DNA of 64,000 nt from Acidobacteriota bacterium (GTDB taxonomy: Bacteria; Acidobacteriota; UBA6911): contig JAFGIY010000112.1 in the NCBI GenBank assembly GCA_016929335.1, forward strand, positions 1-64,000. Direction: 5' to 3'. Positions 53,148 through 62,392 of this stretch are shown here, one piece after another. Position numbers and translations under genes: made by a program. Below the pieces are notes generated by a model that worked only from the letters and a program-made list of their open reading frames with translations, did not search any database and was not told the DNA's origin. Numbering within the stretch: the stretch's first letter is position 1; every line of letters begins with the position of its first letter.

Positions 53148-53613
53148 ACTCCCTCCGAGCTTTGGCACATTTCGGCGTCTGCCATATGATTCATTCCAGG
53201 CAAACCGCTATACGCCCTATACGATTACAAATGGTCTAAGGTTACCCATTCGAAAAAGAATCAAAAAAATCCGAAATCAAGAAGACTTGGCCCGCATCTT
53301 TGACGAGGATTCTGTTGCGCCGCTGCGACAGAAGCGTCATGAATGATGCCGGGCAGACCTCAGTTGCGCTGCCTCCCCCGCGAAGCCCTGACCGTTGCCC
53401 ACACTTGACCCCGTGAGGATGTATTTTCATGTGGATCGCGGCTTCAGCCGCGACCCATATGATTCACGGCATGCCCGCTTTCAGCCAGAACGTAGACGCC
53501 CACAGTGCTAATTATGTCCCGCAGTCAGGCCGGAGCCGGGCGTCTTCAAACAGACTGTGAAAAGCCTCGAATTACCAAGTTATTAGATGTCATCTGGTTT
53601 GTTTAGGTTCAAT
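53148..53613. other. Gene-free stretch with a GC palindrome
   Basis: Between the BlaI-like and DUF362 genes. It includes TCGCGGCTTCAGCCGCGA (53436-53453), a perfect 8-bp stem also found at 26869-26886 with a GA/TC-swapped loop and the same downstream CCCA(C/T)AT. It also includes CCCACACTTGACC, a fragment of family B. A short plus-strand frame at 53116-53346 shows no family and is not called. Confidence 0.5.
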
Positions 53614-54612
53614 TTAATCAGAATTTTCAGTGAGTGCATTTTCGAGCTGTGCAGCTATGGAACGGCTTTCTTTATCGTTGGCCAGTAATTGTATTTCCTT
53701 CCCTGATTTAACTCCCAATCCGAGTTCCACAGCCCGCTTAAGCTGTGCCTGCTCAAAAATGGCACCTCGGCTCAACGGGGAGCCTGCTCCATAATGGCGG
53801 AGTATTGCCAGCCCCACCGAATCAATGGCGACCCTATCTTTAGAAGCAGCAATGATTTCCGGGCCGGCTAGCTCCCCCGATTCGGGTCCGCCTTTAATAA
53901 ACACCTCAATGGCATCCATTAAAATCAGGTCCGGCGAATATATCTGATTGACTTCCGCAATCATCGCGCACTGAAATTTGGATGCATGCAGCTCATTCAT
54001 ATAGTTATGCGTTTTGGTTGCAGAATATTTCGCGATCAGACCGATGGAGTTTTTCAGGCTTGCGCTGATTTGTCCGCCGAACCTGTGAGTCTTCAGGTTG
54101 CAGACCTGCACGAGACAGGGCTTCTGAACAAGAAAGCCGGGAACTTCCACCCCATCAGCCCAATGAGAACCGGGCAGTTCCACCCTTTGCCATTCTCCGG
54201 CAGCCAGTTCTTCCAGGGGCAGGAAGTCCATACCGAGTTGGTGGACAAGATCGATCATCTTGAGTTGTTCAAGTATTTCTCTGCTCAGCCCCATCCCGCT
54301 CCGTTCGGTGAGAATGATCCTCCGGCTTCCTTTTGCCTTTATGAATTCGGCAGCGGCGCGAAGAGCTTCGGGATGCGTCGCAGCGGGATAAGGATCCGGG
54401 CTGTTAAAGTTGCACTTGAGGTAAACCGTATTCCCGCTATAGTCAATCCCTCCAATCATGTCTGCGGCTCTCTTGAATCCTGAATTTCTATCGGTGGTTT
54501 TTACAATTGCCACTGGAGTTTTTGATGAATCTGCTTCCTCCCGAACATGGCCGAACCAGGCCGCTCCTGTCAGAGCAGACAAACGATTAAATTCTCTCCT
54601 CGATATTTTCAT
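53614..54612 (-). CDS. DUF362-family protein, exported by a Tat-like signal
   Basis: A 332-residue protein of the DUF362 type. The N-terminus SRREFNRLSALTGAAW has the twin-arginine pattern S-R-R-x-F, so export of a folded form by Tat is possible. DUF362 features are PVAIVKTTDRNSGFKRAADM, VYLKCNFNSPDPYPAATHPE near residue 63, and LVQVCNLKTHRFGGQISASLKNSIGLI near 166. DUF362 proteins sometimes carry an iron-sulfur domain; none is visible here (too few cysteines). Function unknown. It is divergent from thiI, with 116 bp between them. Confidence 0.8.
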   Translation of the reverse strand: MKISRREFNRLSALTGAAWFGHVREEADSSKTPVAIVKTTDRNSGFKRAADMIGGIDYSGNTVYLKCNFNSPDPYPAATHPEALRAAAEFIKAKGSRRIILTERSGMGLSREILEQLKMIDLVHQLGMDFLPLEELAAGEWQRVELPGSHWADGVEVPGFLVQKPCLVQVCNLKTHRFGGQISASLKNSIGLIAKYSATKTHNYMNELHASKFQCAMIAEVNQIYSPDLILMDAIEVFIKGGPESGELAGPEIIAASKDRVAIDSVGLAILRHYGAGSPLSRGAIFEQAQLKRAVELGLGVKSGKEIQLLANDKESRSIAAQLENALTENSD

Positions 54613-54728
54613 AAAAATCCGCGATCCGGTCTTGCCCCCGGTTTTTCAAACGTGAGCTTGTATCGACATTCCGGCAAAGGATATCAAATCATACCCGAAA
54701 TGAGGTCAGGTGCGGTAAGATTAGGGCC

Positions 54729-55925
54729 GTGAAGCAGACCATAGTGATTCATTACCACGAAATCAATCTCAAGGGAAAAAACAGAGGGTGGTTTGAGAAT
54801 CACCTGCATCAAAACGTTGTATCCGCCTTGAAGGGTCTGCAATACAATTCGGTGCAGCGATTTGCCGGGCGCCTTCTAATAGAGCTGAATCCGGAGTCTT
54901 CCTTTGAGGAAATAACAAGCCGTCTGAAAGCGATTTTCGGCATCGCCAATTTTGCCGTCGCATGGGAAGTCGCAGCCGAAATGGATGCGCTCCAGGCCGG
55001 ATTGGCTGAGATCATTCCAAAAATTGTATTTCAATCGTTTAAGATCAACTCTCGCCGCGGCACTAAAAATTTTCCACTCGATTCCCAACAATTGAATCAG
55101 CGGCTGGGCGCCTATGTTCAAAACCTGACAAAAGCGGCGGTCCGCATGGAAAATCCCGATGCCGTTTTCTTTGTGGAGATCGTCGGCGGCCGGACATTTT
55201 TATATCTATCGAAACTTCCGGGCGCCGGAGGATTACCCTCAGGAACCGGCGGGAAAGTGCTCTGCCTTATCTCGGGAGGCATCGACTCACCTGTAGCAGC
55301 CTTCCGCATGATGAGACGAGGATGCCGCGTTCATTACATTCATTTCCACAGCTTTCCGGACACCACGATGGAATCTCAGGAAAAGGTCCGGCGCATATTG
55401 AGGATCCTGTCCCGCTTTCAGCTTGAATCCCAGTTGCATATGATCCCCTTTGCCGAGCTTCAGCGCGAAATTGTGGCCTACGCACCCCCTTCGCTGCGGG
55501 TTGTTCTATACAGGCGCTTTATGCTGCGTATTGCACAGGCTGTCGCTGAAAAAGAAAAAGCTTCCGCTCTGGTAACAGGAGATAGCCTTGGACAGGTGGC
55601 AAGCCAGACGCTTGAAAATATCCGGACCATATCTGCAGTTGCAACTCTGCCGATCTTCAGGCCTCTGATCGGTAATGACAAGGAAGAGATTATGCAGATC
55701 GCGAGAGAAATCGGAACCTATGAGATCAGCATTCTCGCCGATCAGGACTGTTGCTCGCTTTTCGTTCCACGACACCCCGAAACCATGTCCAATCTCGAAC
55801 AGGTTGAGCGCGCCGAGCAGGAACTTGATATACCAAAGCTTCTCCAAACCGCCCTATCCGGAGCCACAAAGGAATCCGTATTGCCGGGTTTCTTCTCCTC
55901 GGCCGTTCTGGAGCAAGAACCATGA
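54729..55925 (+). CDS. thiI: tRNA 4-thiouridine synthase ThiI
   Basis: Makes 4-thiouridine at position 8 of tRNA using ATP and persulfide sulfur; in some bacteria it also helps thiamine thiazole synthesis. The 398-residue protein has an N-terminal ferredoxin-like and THUMP region (about 1-165) and a PP-loop ATPase domain with SGGIDSPVAAF at 182-192. It has no C-terminal rhodanese domain, as in many bacteria outside Enterobacteria; a cysteine in DQDCCSLF near residue 338 could serve in sulfur transfer. GTG at 54729 is the start that gives the usual N-terminus with HYHEINLKGKNR. The stop overlaps the macro-domain gene by 4 bp (ATGA). Confidence 0.93.
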   Translation: MKQTIVIHYHEINLKGKNRGWFENHLHQNVVSALKGLQYNSVQRFAGRLLIELNPESSFEEITSRLKAIFGIANFAVAWEVAAEMDALQAGLAEIIPKIVFQSFKINSRRGTKNFPLDSQQLNQRLGAYVQNLTKAAVRMENPDAVFFVEIVGGRTFLYLSKLPGAGGLPSGTGGKVLCLISGGIDSPVAAFRMMRRGCRVHYIHFHSFPDTTMESQEKVRRILRILSRFQLESQLHMIPFAELQREIVAYAPPSLRVVLYRRFMLRIAQAVAEKEKASALVTGDSLGQVASQTLENIRTISAVATLPIFRPLIGNDKEEIMQIAREIGTYEISILADQDCCSLFVPRHPETMSNLEQVERAEQELDIPKLLQTALSGATKESVLPGFFSSAVLEQEP

Positions 55926-56437
55926 GCATCACCAATCTTAGGGACAGAATTGAAATTATCCGGGGCGACATTACCCTTCAAAAAGTTGATGCTATCGTAA
56001 ATGCTGCCAATAACAGCCTGCTGGGAGGCGGAGGCGTCGATGGAACCATACACCGCGCGGCGGGATCACAGCTGCTCGAGGAGTGCCGCAAACTCCATGG
56101 ATGCGAGACAGGATCCGCTAAACTGACCCGAGGATACAATCTCCCCGCCGCCTGGATTATCCACACGGTGGGCCCCGTATGGCGCGATGGAAAAAATGAT
56201 GAGGATCGGCTTCTGGCCGATTGCTATCGCAACAGCCTGAAATTAGCCCGCGAAAAGGCCCTCCGGTCAATTGCCTTTCCGTCAATCAGCACCGGAGTCT
56301 ACGGATTTCCTGTCGACAGAGCCTCGCGGATAGCACTCGCCGAAATAAAGGATCACCTCGCGCATAATACACTGCCGGAGAAGATCATCGTGGTCTGCTT
56401 TGACGAGCATACCTATAAAACCTACCTCTCCGTGTAA
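55922..56437 (+). CDS. Macro-domain protein, O-acetyl-ADP-ribose deacetylase-like
   Basis: A 171-residue macro domain that binds ADP-ribose derivatives. The MacroD/YmdB-type signatures are IVNAANNSLLGGGGVDGTIHRAAG (shown by its ends: IVNAANN at residue 25, GGGGVDGTIH near 35) and IAFPSISTGVYGFPVDRA near 118. This subgroup removes ADP-ribose from proteins or cleaves O-acetyl-ADP-ribose. Its ATG lies inside the thiI stop (ATGA), so the two are translated together. That suggests a link between tRNA thiolation or sulfur transfer and ADP-ribose chemistry, which I cannot support further. A family A half-element begins 58 bp after its stop. Confidence 0.9.
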   Translation: MSITNLRDRIEIIRGDITLQKVDAIVNAANNSLLGGGGVDGTIHRAAGSQLLEECRKLHGCETGSAKLTRGYNLPAAWIIHTVGPVWRDGKNDEDRLLADCYRNSLKLAREKALRSIAFPSISTGVYGFPVDRASRIALAEIKDHLAHNTLPEKIIVVCFDEHTYKTYLSV

Positions 56438-56494
56438 TCGACCGCGCATGGAAGGCTTTGGCCTGCCCCGTACAGCGGTCCAAAATATTAATAT

Positions 56495-56550
56495 CTCGGG
56501 GTCGGGGTCGGGGTCGGTATCGGGGTCGGCTTTCAGCCATGGCGCGTTTC
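56495..56550. repeat. Family A half element (left arm only)
   Basis: The sequence GATATCTCGGGGTCGGGGTC-like arm ends GGTATCGGGGTCGG at 56529, then TTTCAGCCATGG. The right arm and the GTGTTCACAC core are missing. The flank GACCGCGCATGGAAGG starts at 56440 as before other copies. Confidence 0.7.
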
Positions 56551-56585
56551 AAAGGGGGAGGAATCACAAATTTCGAATCTCGAAT

Positions 56586-57623
56586 TCAGTTGCTTTGCTC
56601 AACCAGGCTTCGGACGGGAATGCGGTTATCCATAATCAGCCGGCGTATTTCGCCGGGCGTGAGCCGTTTGATAGATCGAAGCTGATGCCGCTTTCTTAGC
56701 GTGCGGGGTATCATGGGCAGAGCGGCTAAATTGGCCCGGATGATCGTCCATGCAAGTCGCAATTTGTTCCGTATGCCGGGAAAACGTATAAGCTCTCCGC
56801 GCTCCCCCACCGCCGCGAAGGTTCCGGCAAGCAGACGTGCCGCAAAATAGAACGGATTCAGCAGGAGCAGGCTGAGCGGAAATAATTTCACAGCCAGCAG
56901 GACGCGGTTTCTCTCAATCAGATAAATTCGCCCGGTCGATCCGGTCTTCATGGCGCCGCCCCTATGATGGCGGACCACCGCATCCGGGACGTAGAGGCAC
57001 CGCCAGCCCGCGATCCGGCCGCGCAGGCCGAGTTCGGCATCGTCACCGAAAATAAAAAGATCTTCATCGAATCCGCCGATTTGCTTCAGCATTTCCGCCC
57101 GATACATAGCCGCGCAGCCGTCCGGCCAGAGGCATTCTTCCATGCTGTCGTATTGGCCGCGGTCGATTTCGCCGGTACCTCGCCCCCGGTTCTGTCCATC
57201 CGGATAGATCAGATGTCCCACCTTATCAATCCTCCGCGGGTCTTCATAGACCATCACCTTTGCGGCAGCCATACCAATATCGGGAGCTCTGTCAAATACG
57301 CGGCGTAATGCAGCCAAAAAACCGGGCACAACTTCAGTATCATTGTTCAGAATGGCAATGAAACGGCCCCGTGCCGCTGCAAATCCCTGATTGTTGGCTG
57401 CGCAGAATCCCCGGTTCGCCTCGTTGGCGATCAGCTGAATTTTGAATCCCGGGCGGGAAACAAACTCGGACTGAACCATCTCCTGGGAACCGTCCCGTGA
57501 ACCGTTGTCTACAACAATGACTTCGAAATCCACACTCTCCTGTCGCACCAGAGACTCGAGACAGGCATGGAGGTAGTCGCGCCCGTTCCAGTTGATGACC
57601 ACCACGGAGACATCTGGAGTCAT
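56586..57623 (-). CDS. Glycosyltransferase family 2
   Basis: A 345-residue GT-A fold glycosyltransferase that adds sugars to cell-surface glycans. The start reads VSVVVINWNGRDYLHACLESL (about 5-25), followed by VIVVDNGSRDGS near 36, ANEANRGFCAANNQGF near 63 and the DxD-like ILNNDTEV near 88. LDEDLFIFGDDAELGLR-type segment (FDEDLFIFGDDAEL) near 190 is the acceptor/catalytic region. This arrangement matches rhamnosyltransferase-like GT2 enzymes. The C-terminal 100 residues include a hydrophobic stretch (LLLLNPFYFAARLLAGTF) that may sit on the membrane. The ATG at 57623 follows GAGGAATAATTG; a longer frame from 57716 is unlikely. Confidence 0.9.
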   Translation of the reverse strand: MTPDVSVVVINWNGRDYLHACLESLVRQESVDFEVIVVDNGSRDGSQEMVQSEFVSRPGFKIQLIANEANRGFCAANNQGFAAARGRFIAILNNDTEVVPGFLAALRRVFDRAPDIGMAAAKVMVYEDPRRIDKVGHLIYPDGQNRGRGTGEIDRGQYDSMEECLWPDGCAAMYRAEMLKQIGGFDEDLFIFGDDAELGLRGRIAGWRCLYVPDAVVRHHRGGAMKTGSTGRIYLIERNRVLLAVKLFPLSLLLLNPFYFAARLLAGTFAAVGERGELIRFPGIRNKLRLAWTIIRANLAALPMIPRTLRKRHQLRSIKRLTPGEIRRLIMDNRIPVRSLVEQSN

Positions 57624-57978
57624 CTCAATTATTCCTCGCGATTTTCCGGATTCGAGACAGATTGCATTCGAATTGGAGCATTTCCAGGTGAGGGAGTGCG
57701 GGAATGCCACAGGCATCTCTGCAGCCCTCAGAACGGGACCGCCACGGAGGGAGAGATAGTCCGTCCTTGCTCTTCAGCCCTAAAGAATTACAGAAATACC
57801 GTTCACTCATATAGAATCGTGCGGATCACCGGCGTGGTAATCGACCATGAAGTACTGTCAAAAAATCCTTAAACAGCAAGGATTATACTTCTCCGGCCAA
57901 CCAGGCAAAAACACATTTACACGCTCTGCCCCATGGTCGAAAAAAATAACGGCATCAAATATTTGGAATTCCAGGATG

Positions 57979-58009
57979 ATCAATCTCGAATTTCGAATCT
58001 CGAATCATT
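57979..58009. repeat. Family C repeat at the end of the HerA-like gene
   Basis: CAATCTCGAATTTCGAATCT followed by CGAATCATTA, just outside the 3' end of the HerA-like gene. Family C copies sit at gene ends elsewhere too. The remaining part of the 57624-58010 gap shows nothing recognisable. Confidence 0.5.
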
Positions 58010-58010
58010 A

Positions 58011-60413
58011 TTAGTATGCGGCCTGAATCTTGCCGTCGGCGGTTTTCCAATACGGGGTCCAAACCAGCGCCACCAGGCGAACCGATACATCCGACTTTTT
58101 AGGATGCTGGGCGACGGTCTCTATCAACTGCTGCAGGGGATCCGTTGATCCCTCCAAAGCTTTCATTTCGGCGTTAAAGTCGGCTTCCAGATCGTCCTGC
58201 TTCTGTCGAAGGACTTCGAGATTTTCGGAAGCGGTCTCGATATCGAAGCGCTCCTTGGCCGTGCGCATGCCGCTCCGCATGGTGGTAGAGGCCCGGCCGA
58301 GGGTTCCCGTTGAAAGCTTCTTCCGGCCGAGGAAGGCTCCGAGAACAGTTGCGCCGAGAGAAATAGCCGTCTGAATGCCCGCCTGCTTTACATCATCCTT
58401 CTCCTTTTCAACCCGCTGTTCAGCCCGGCGCACGCGGTCTTGCAGATTGGCGATTTTCGGTCCATATTTGTTTCTCAGGCTTTCCATAGTCCGATCGCGT
58501 TTTTCCCTTGCCAGTTGACTGATGCGGATGCGGAAATCGTTCTCGGATTCTCCCGGATTCGAGGTGAGTTTGAACTCCGAGCTTCGATACATCTCGATCT
58601 TTGTTGTGCGGAAGAGGAAATCGGTGAAATCGCGCATCCAGGCTTTATAATTCTCTGTTTTGGATGCAGGCGCTGCCAAAGGCGCAAATTCCGCCTGATC
58701 CGACGGCTCCCGTTCCAGTTCATTTTCGTCGAAGCTGCCCGCTTGAGATTCATCCCAGTTCACAGAAATCGCATCATTGCCAATCTCATTCATGAACGTC
58801 CGGCGCAAGCTTTGCCCGCCCGCGAAATGCACCTCTCCCAGACCGCTGATCATTGGCTTATAGAAAGGCACGGCTCCCGCCGGCTTAACGCCTCGGAGCG
58901 GCAAAAAGAATTCCGGAATCTGCGGAGGGAGGTTGGGACGCCCTGCCGCCGGAGCAACAGAAGATGTGGTCGCCGAAACCTGCATTGCCGGTTCTACAAC
59001 CGCCGGCGCAGCGGTTTTTTGGCCGGCACTTAATGCTTTGATTTGAGCCAGAGTCAATGGACCCCGCAGATAAGACAAACACCAGCGCGTCTGAAAAACC
59101 TCCGGGGCGCTTTCGTGGATATTTTTCATCAGGAAAGTGCGCTTGCCGAGAGCGGAGATTACGCGGCGCAAATCGCTTTCAGATTCGCCAATCCCGCCGC
59201 CCAACCCGCTCACGAGGCGGTCTATATCCTGGGGCGTCTGCAGCCTGCCGATGAACCAGGTGCCGGCATTGGATAAGGCTTTGTAGTCCAGATCCACCGG
59301 ATTCTGGGTAGCCAGCAGAACGCCGACACCAAAAGCCCGGGCCTGCTTGAATAAAAGCATCAAAGGCTTCTTGGAAGGCGGGCCGGCAACCGGCGGCAGG
59401 TAGCCCGCGATTTCATCCATATAAATGATGGCGCGCAAACTCGTAGTGCCCGGCTGTGTGCGCATCCACGCGACTACCTGGTTCAGAAGCAGCGTCACAA
59501 AAAACATCCGCTCGGCATCGGTAAGATGTGCAATGCTGAAAATGGACACACGCGGCCGCCCTTCCCTGGTATACAGGAACCGGCTGACATCCAGCGGTTC
59601 GCCCTCCAGCCAGGAGCCGAATCCCGGAGCCGCCAGCAGGTTGTTCAGCTTCAGTGCCAGTTCATAGCGGTCCCTGGCGGGAAAAAACGAATCCGTAACG
59701 AACGCGCCGACACGCTCGAAGGGAGGCGTCTGAATGGAGCGGATCAACGACGCGATATCCACATCCTTCCCCTCTTTCCAATAGTGCTGAATGATATTCG
59801 AAATCAGTATGTGCTCGCGGCTGCTGATAGGATCTCCTTCTATGCCGATTAAACCCAACAGGCTGGAGGTTGCCGATGTAATCAAATCGGCAACGGCTTC
59901 GCGGTCCTCCATCACGGCGGCCGCCGGACAGGCGAAGCTGTTGAGAACAGACACGGGTGTTCCCGAAGTGCTTCCCGGCGTATAGACGGCAAAATCGGCA
60001 GACGCCCGCAGCCTTTGGATGCGTTGCCCATCCTGTCCCCACTGTGCCAGACCTTTCTTCCAGAGTTCGGCCTGCCCGGAAGCGAACTGATCAGTGGATT
60101 GGTTCGCTCTGGCGGCATCATCCGCATTGATCCAGGGCAAGAATTCAGCCGCGCTGAGATTTGGGAATGACAGCAACAGATTCGCCATATCGCCCTTGGG
60201 ATCAATCACAATTGCCGGAATGCTGTCGATGGCGGCTTCCTCCAGCAGGCCGATACAGAGGCCGGTCTTGCCACTGCCCGTCATCCCCACACATACACCG
60301 TGAGTAACGAGGTCCTTGGAATCGTACAGGACCAGGTCTTCTTCCAGCCGCTCGGCCGCCAGATTGTATCTTTTGCCCAGGTAAAACTGGCCCAGCTTTT
60401 CAAAGTCTTCCAT
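58011..60413 (-). CDS. HerA-like ATPase (DUF87/DUF853-type)
   Basis: An 800-residue P-loop ATPase of the HerA/FtsK-related group. Walker A GMTGSGKTGL is near residue 40, IPAIVIDPKGDMANLLLSFP near 62, Walker B LRAIIYMDEIAGYLPP near 315, and the HerA-like segment LMLLFKQARAFGVGVLLATQNPVDLDYKAL near 345. The C-terminal 300 residues are a coiled-coil-like region (KIANLQDRVRRAEQRVEKEKD) with a glycine-rich hydrophobic stretch (AISLGATVLGAFLGRK). The function of this subgroup is unknown; some HerA proteins act with nucleases in repair or phage defence, but no partner nuclease is adjacent. The ATG at 60413 follows TGGAGTAAAAG; a longer frame to 60620 is unlikely. Confidence 0.85.
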   Translation of the reverse strand: MEDFEKLGQFYLGKRYNLAAERLEEDLVLYDSKDLVTHGVCVGMTGSGKTGLCIGLLEEAAIDSIPAIVIDPKGDMANLLLSFPNLSAAEFLPWINADDAARANQSTDQFASGQAELWKKGLAQWGQDGQRIQRLRASADFAVYTPGSTSGTPVSVLNSFACPAAAVMEDREAVADLITSATSSLLGLIGIEGDPISSREHILISNIIQHYWKEGKDVDIASLIRSIQTPPFERVGAFVTDSFFPARDRYELALKLNNLLAAPGFGSWLEGEPLDVSRFLYTREGRPRVSIFSIAHLTDAERMFFVTLLLNQVVAWMRTQPGTTSLRAIIYMDEIAGYLPPVAGPPSKKPLMLLFKQARAFGVGVLLATQNPVDLDYKALSNAGTWFIGRLQTPQDIDRLVSGLGGGIGESESDLRRVISALGKRTFLMKNIHESAPEVFQTRWCLSYLRGPLTLAQIKALSAGQKTAAPAVVEPAMQVSATTSSVAPAAGRPNLPPQIPEFFLPLRGVKPAGAVPFYKPMISGLGEVHFAGGQSLRRTFMNEIGNDAISVNWDESQAGSFDENELEREPSDQAEFAPLAAPASKTENYKAWMRDFTDFLFRTTKIEMYRSSEFKLTSNPGESENDFRIRISQLAREKRDRTMESLRNKYGPKIANLQDRVRRAEQRVEKEKDDVKQAGIQTAISLGATVLGAFLGRKKLSTGTLGRASTTMRSGMRTAKERFDIETASENLEVLRQKQDDLEADFNAEMKALEGSTDPLQQLIETVAQHPKKSDVSVRLVALVWTPYWKTADGKIQAAY

Positions 60414-60639
60414 TGCTTTTACTCCAGGATGGGATGGTTTCAACAGCCACTCTTTTTCATACCATCGTATCACGGAAAATCGATGACGTCCCGCCTGTTC
60501 GTCGCCTTTTCCCGGGAACACTTTAAAAAATGGAGCATAGGCAGGCTGTTTGCGCAGTTCTCTGGTAAAATGCGTCCTTGTCGGCAGAAAAGGTAATAAG
60601 TTCCTGCTGTACAGGAACAATCAAGAGTGCAGGTGCCCG

Positions 60640-61647
60640 TTGTCAAACAGCGAGTTGAACTTTTATGGCGTCGGTGTTGTTGTTCAGAGTTCTGATGAAG
60701 AATTCCTGCGTTCCGTTGAACATGATTACTCCTATTTCATCGGGCAGGCAAAAGATCCTTTTCTGCACATCGAATTCATTAGATCCGGCCCTGATTATGA
60801 CTCTCTTCCGGAAATGCCCTGCTCTTTTGCTACGCCTCGAAATATCTGCTTCAATAACGGCCATCACGTTTATATCGATTATTTCGGACAGGCGCTCAAT
60901 ATTTACGACCAAAGCGTCCGTTCAAGCCGGATATTCACGGAGGATCTGGAACTGGCTCATGAAATCGCCTACCTGACCATTCTCTCGCGCGTGTCGGAAG
61001 CTCTGGAACGGAAGCGGTTTCATCGTATCCACGGACTTGGCATTGAATCGGGCGGCAAAGGAACCGTCATTCTGCTGCCCAGCGGCGGAGGCAAATCCAC
61101 GCTGGCCCTTACGCTTCTCCGCAACAATAACGAGTTCAGGCTGATCTCGGAAGATTCCCCTCTGATCAGGCGGGACGGCTATCTGCTGCCGTTCCCTTTG
61201 CGTATCGGAGTGAATCCGCAAAATGTACCCGCCGGCATCGATCCGGCTTTCCTGCGAGCCGACAAAAGAATTGAGTTCAGTTCCAAGATGAACATCGACA
61301 TTCGATATTTTGGCGGGCAGATCTCGCGGAATGCCGTTCCGGCAAAATCTCTTCTCTTAGGCGTCCGCACCACGGGACGCCGCGCGCAAATCACTCCCAT
61401 ATCCAGAACGGCGACACTGCGCCATGTTCTCGCAAATTCGATCATCGGAATCGGCCTTTATCAGGGGATGGAGTTCCTTATGCAGAAGAACCTGGTCGAA
61501 TCCCTAAGGCACATCCGTTTGCTGACCTCACGCGCTTACAACAATATGATTCTTCTGAGACATGCACGCGTCTATCAATTCCTGATCAGTCGCGATCTCG
61601 ATCATAATTATGAATGCCTGCGTGATTTCCTGATGAAGCAGAAGTGA
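60640..61647 (+). CDS. HprK-like kinase-related protein
   Basis: A protein of 335 residues from TTG 60640, the start I favour (LSNSELNFYGV, after GCAGGTG); the frame extends to 60550 but its beginning is unlike a protein. The P-loop LPSGGGKSTLALTLL near residue 145 and the segment FRLISEDSPLIRRDGYLLPFPLRIG match HPr kinase-related proteins that lack the N-terminal phosphorylase part. Members of this group lie in exopolysaccharide loci or peptide-modification clusters and phosphorylate unknown substrates. Here no HPr, PqqD-like or precursor gene is adjacent. It is divergent from the HerA-like gene, 226 bp apart. Confidence 0.7.
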   Translation: MSNSELNFYGVGVVVQSSDEEFLRSVEHDYSYFIGQAKDPFLHIEFIRSGPDYDSLPEMPCSFATPRNICFNNGHHVYIDYFGQALNIYDQSVRSSRIFTEDLELAHEIAYLTILSRVSEALERKRFHRIHGLGIESGGKGTVILLPSGGGKSTLALTLLRNNNEFRLISEDSPLIRRDGYLLPFPLRIGVNPQNVPAGIDPAFLRADKRIEFSSKMNIDIRYFGGQISRNAVPAKSLLLGVRTTGRRAQITPISRTATLRHVLANSIIGIGLYQGMEFLMQKNLVESLRHIRLLTSRAYNNMILLRHARVYQFLISRDLDHNYECLRDFLMKQK

Positions 61648-62299
61648 ACTCCAGATAGGAAAAGCTTTCATCGTGAGTAAAGGGTACGGAAAAAACACGA
61701 AAGCCAACAAAAAGGAAAAATGCTATTGATGCAATGCATATAAGCAAACCACTTGATCGGTCTCTGGCCATCCATGCAGAAATCATGGAAGAGATGGTGA
61801 GATTACCCGGCATCCGGCGCCACAATGATGCTGCCGTCATCGGCTCGATTTCCTCTCTGCATCGTGGGAAATACGGAAGCTACCAAGCAGAAACGTATTC
61901 TTCAGGCGCAGGGAGATTACCATATTTCACCATTGCCAATTTCCTTTTATCTGATGATTCCACAGCAAAGCCCCGGAGATTCTATTCTCGCATCTCTGTC
62001 TCGTGTCAGCCCAGATGACTATGGATAGACCGCTTTGCCAATTGATCGCAATCCAAAATCCCGCATGGGTAATCAACGGCGCATCCGGGAGCCCGATGGA
62101 ACGTAATGCAGCAGAAAGCCCTATGAATAATACTGCCCATCCGTGGATTTTCCCTCACCTGTTACTTTAATAATTGCGCGATATCCTTATTGAAATATAA
62201 ACCTGATCGTGTCCTTCCAATCCATTTGAATATCCCCATGTTGAAAGCAATGGGCCACATATGGAAGGCTTTGGCCTGCCCCGCACAACGCCGACTGCT

Positions 62300-62326
62300 A
62301 CCCACACTTAACACTGTGGGTGTCCT
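62300..62326. repeat. Family B unit CCCACACTTAACACTGTGGGTGTCC
   Basis: CCACACTTAAC faces CACTGTGGGTGTCC: CCCACA and TGTGGG pair. It matches the repeated unit of 9726-9829. Confidence 0.65.
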
Positions 62327-62392
62327 ATTTCTCACATTGCATCTCCAACTTTCCCAGTGTGGGCGACAGTCAGCGGAGCAAATTTTTGATAT

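Noticed and set aside
58011..60413. Phage-defence system built on a HerA-like ATPase
   Set aside because: No adjacent nuclease, SIR2 or methylase gene; neighbours are a glycosyltransferase and a kinase-like gene.
60640..61647. Lasso-peptide cluster around the HprK-like gene
   Set aside because: No precursor, PqqD-like, transglutaminase-like or asparagine-synthetase-like gene is nearby.
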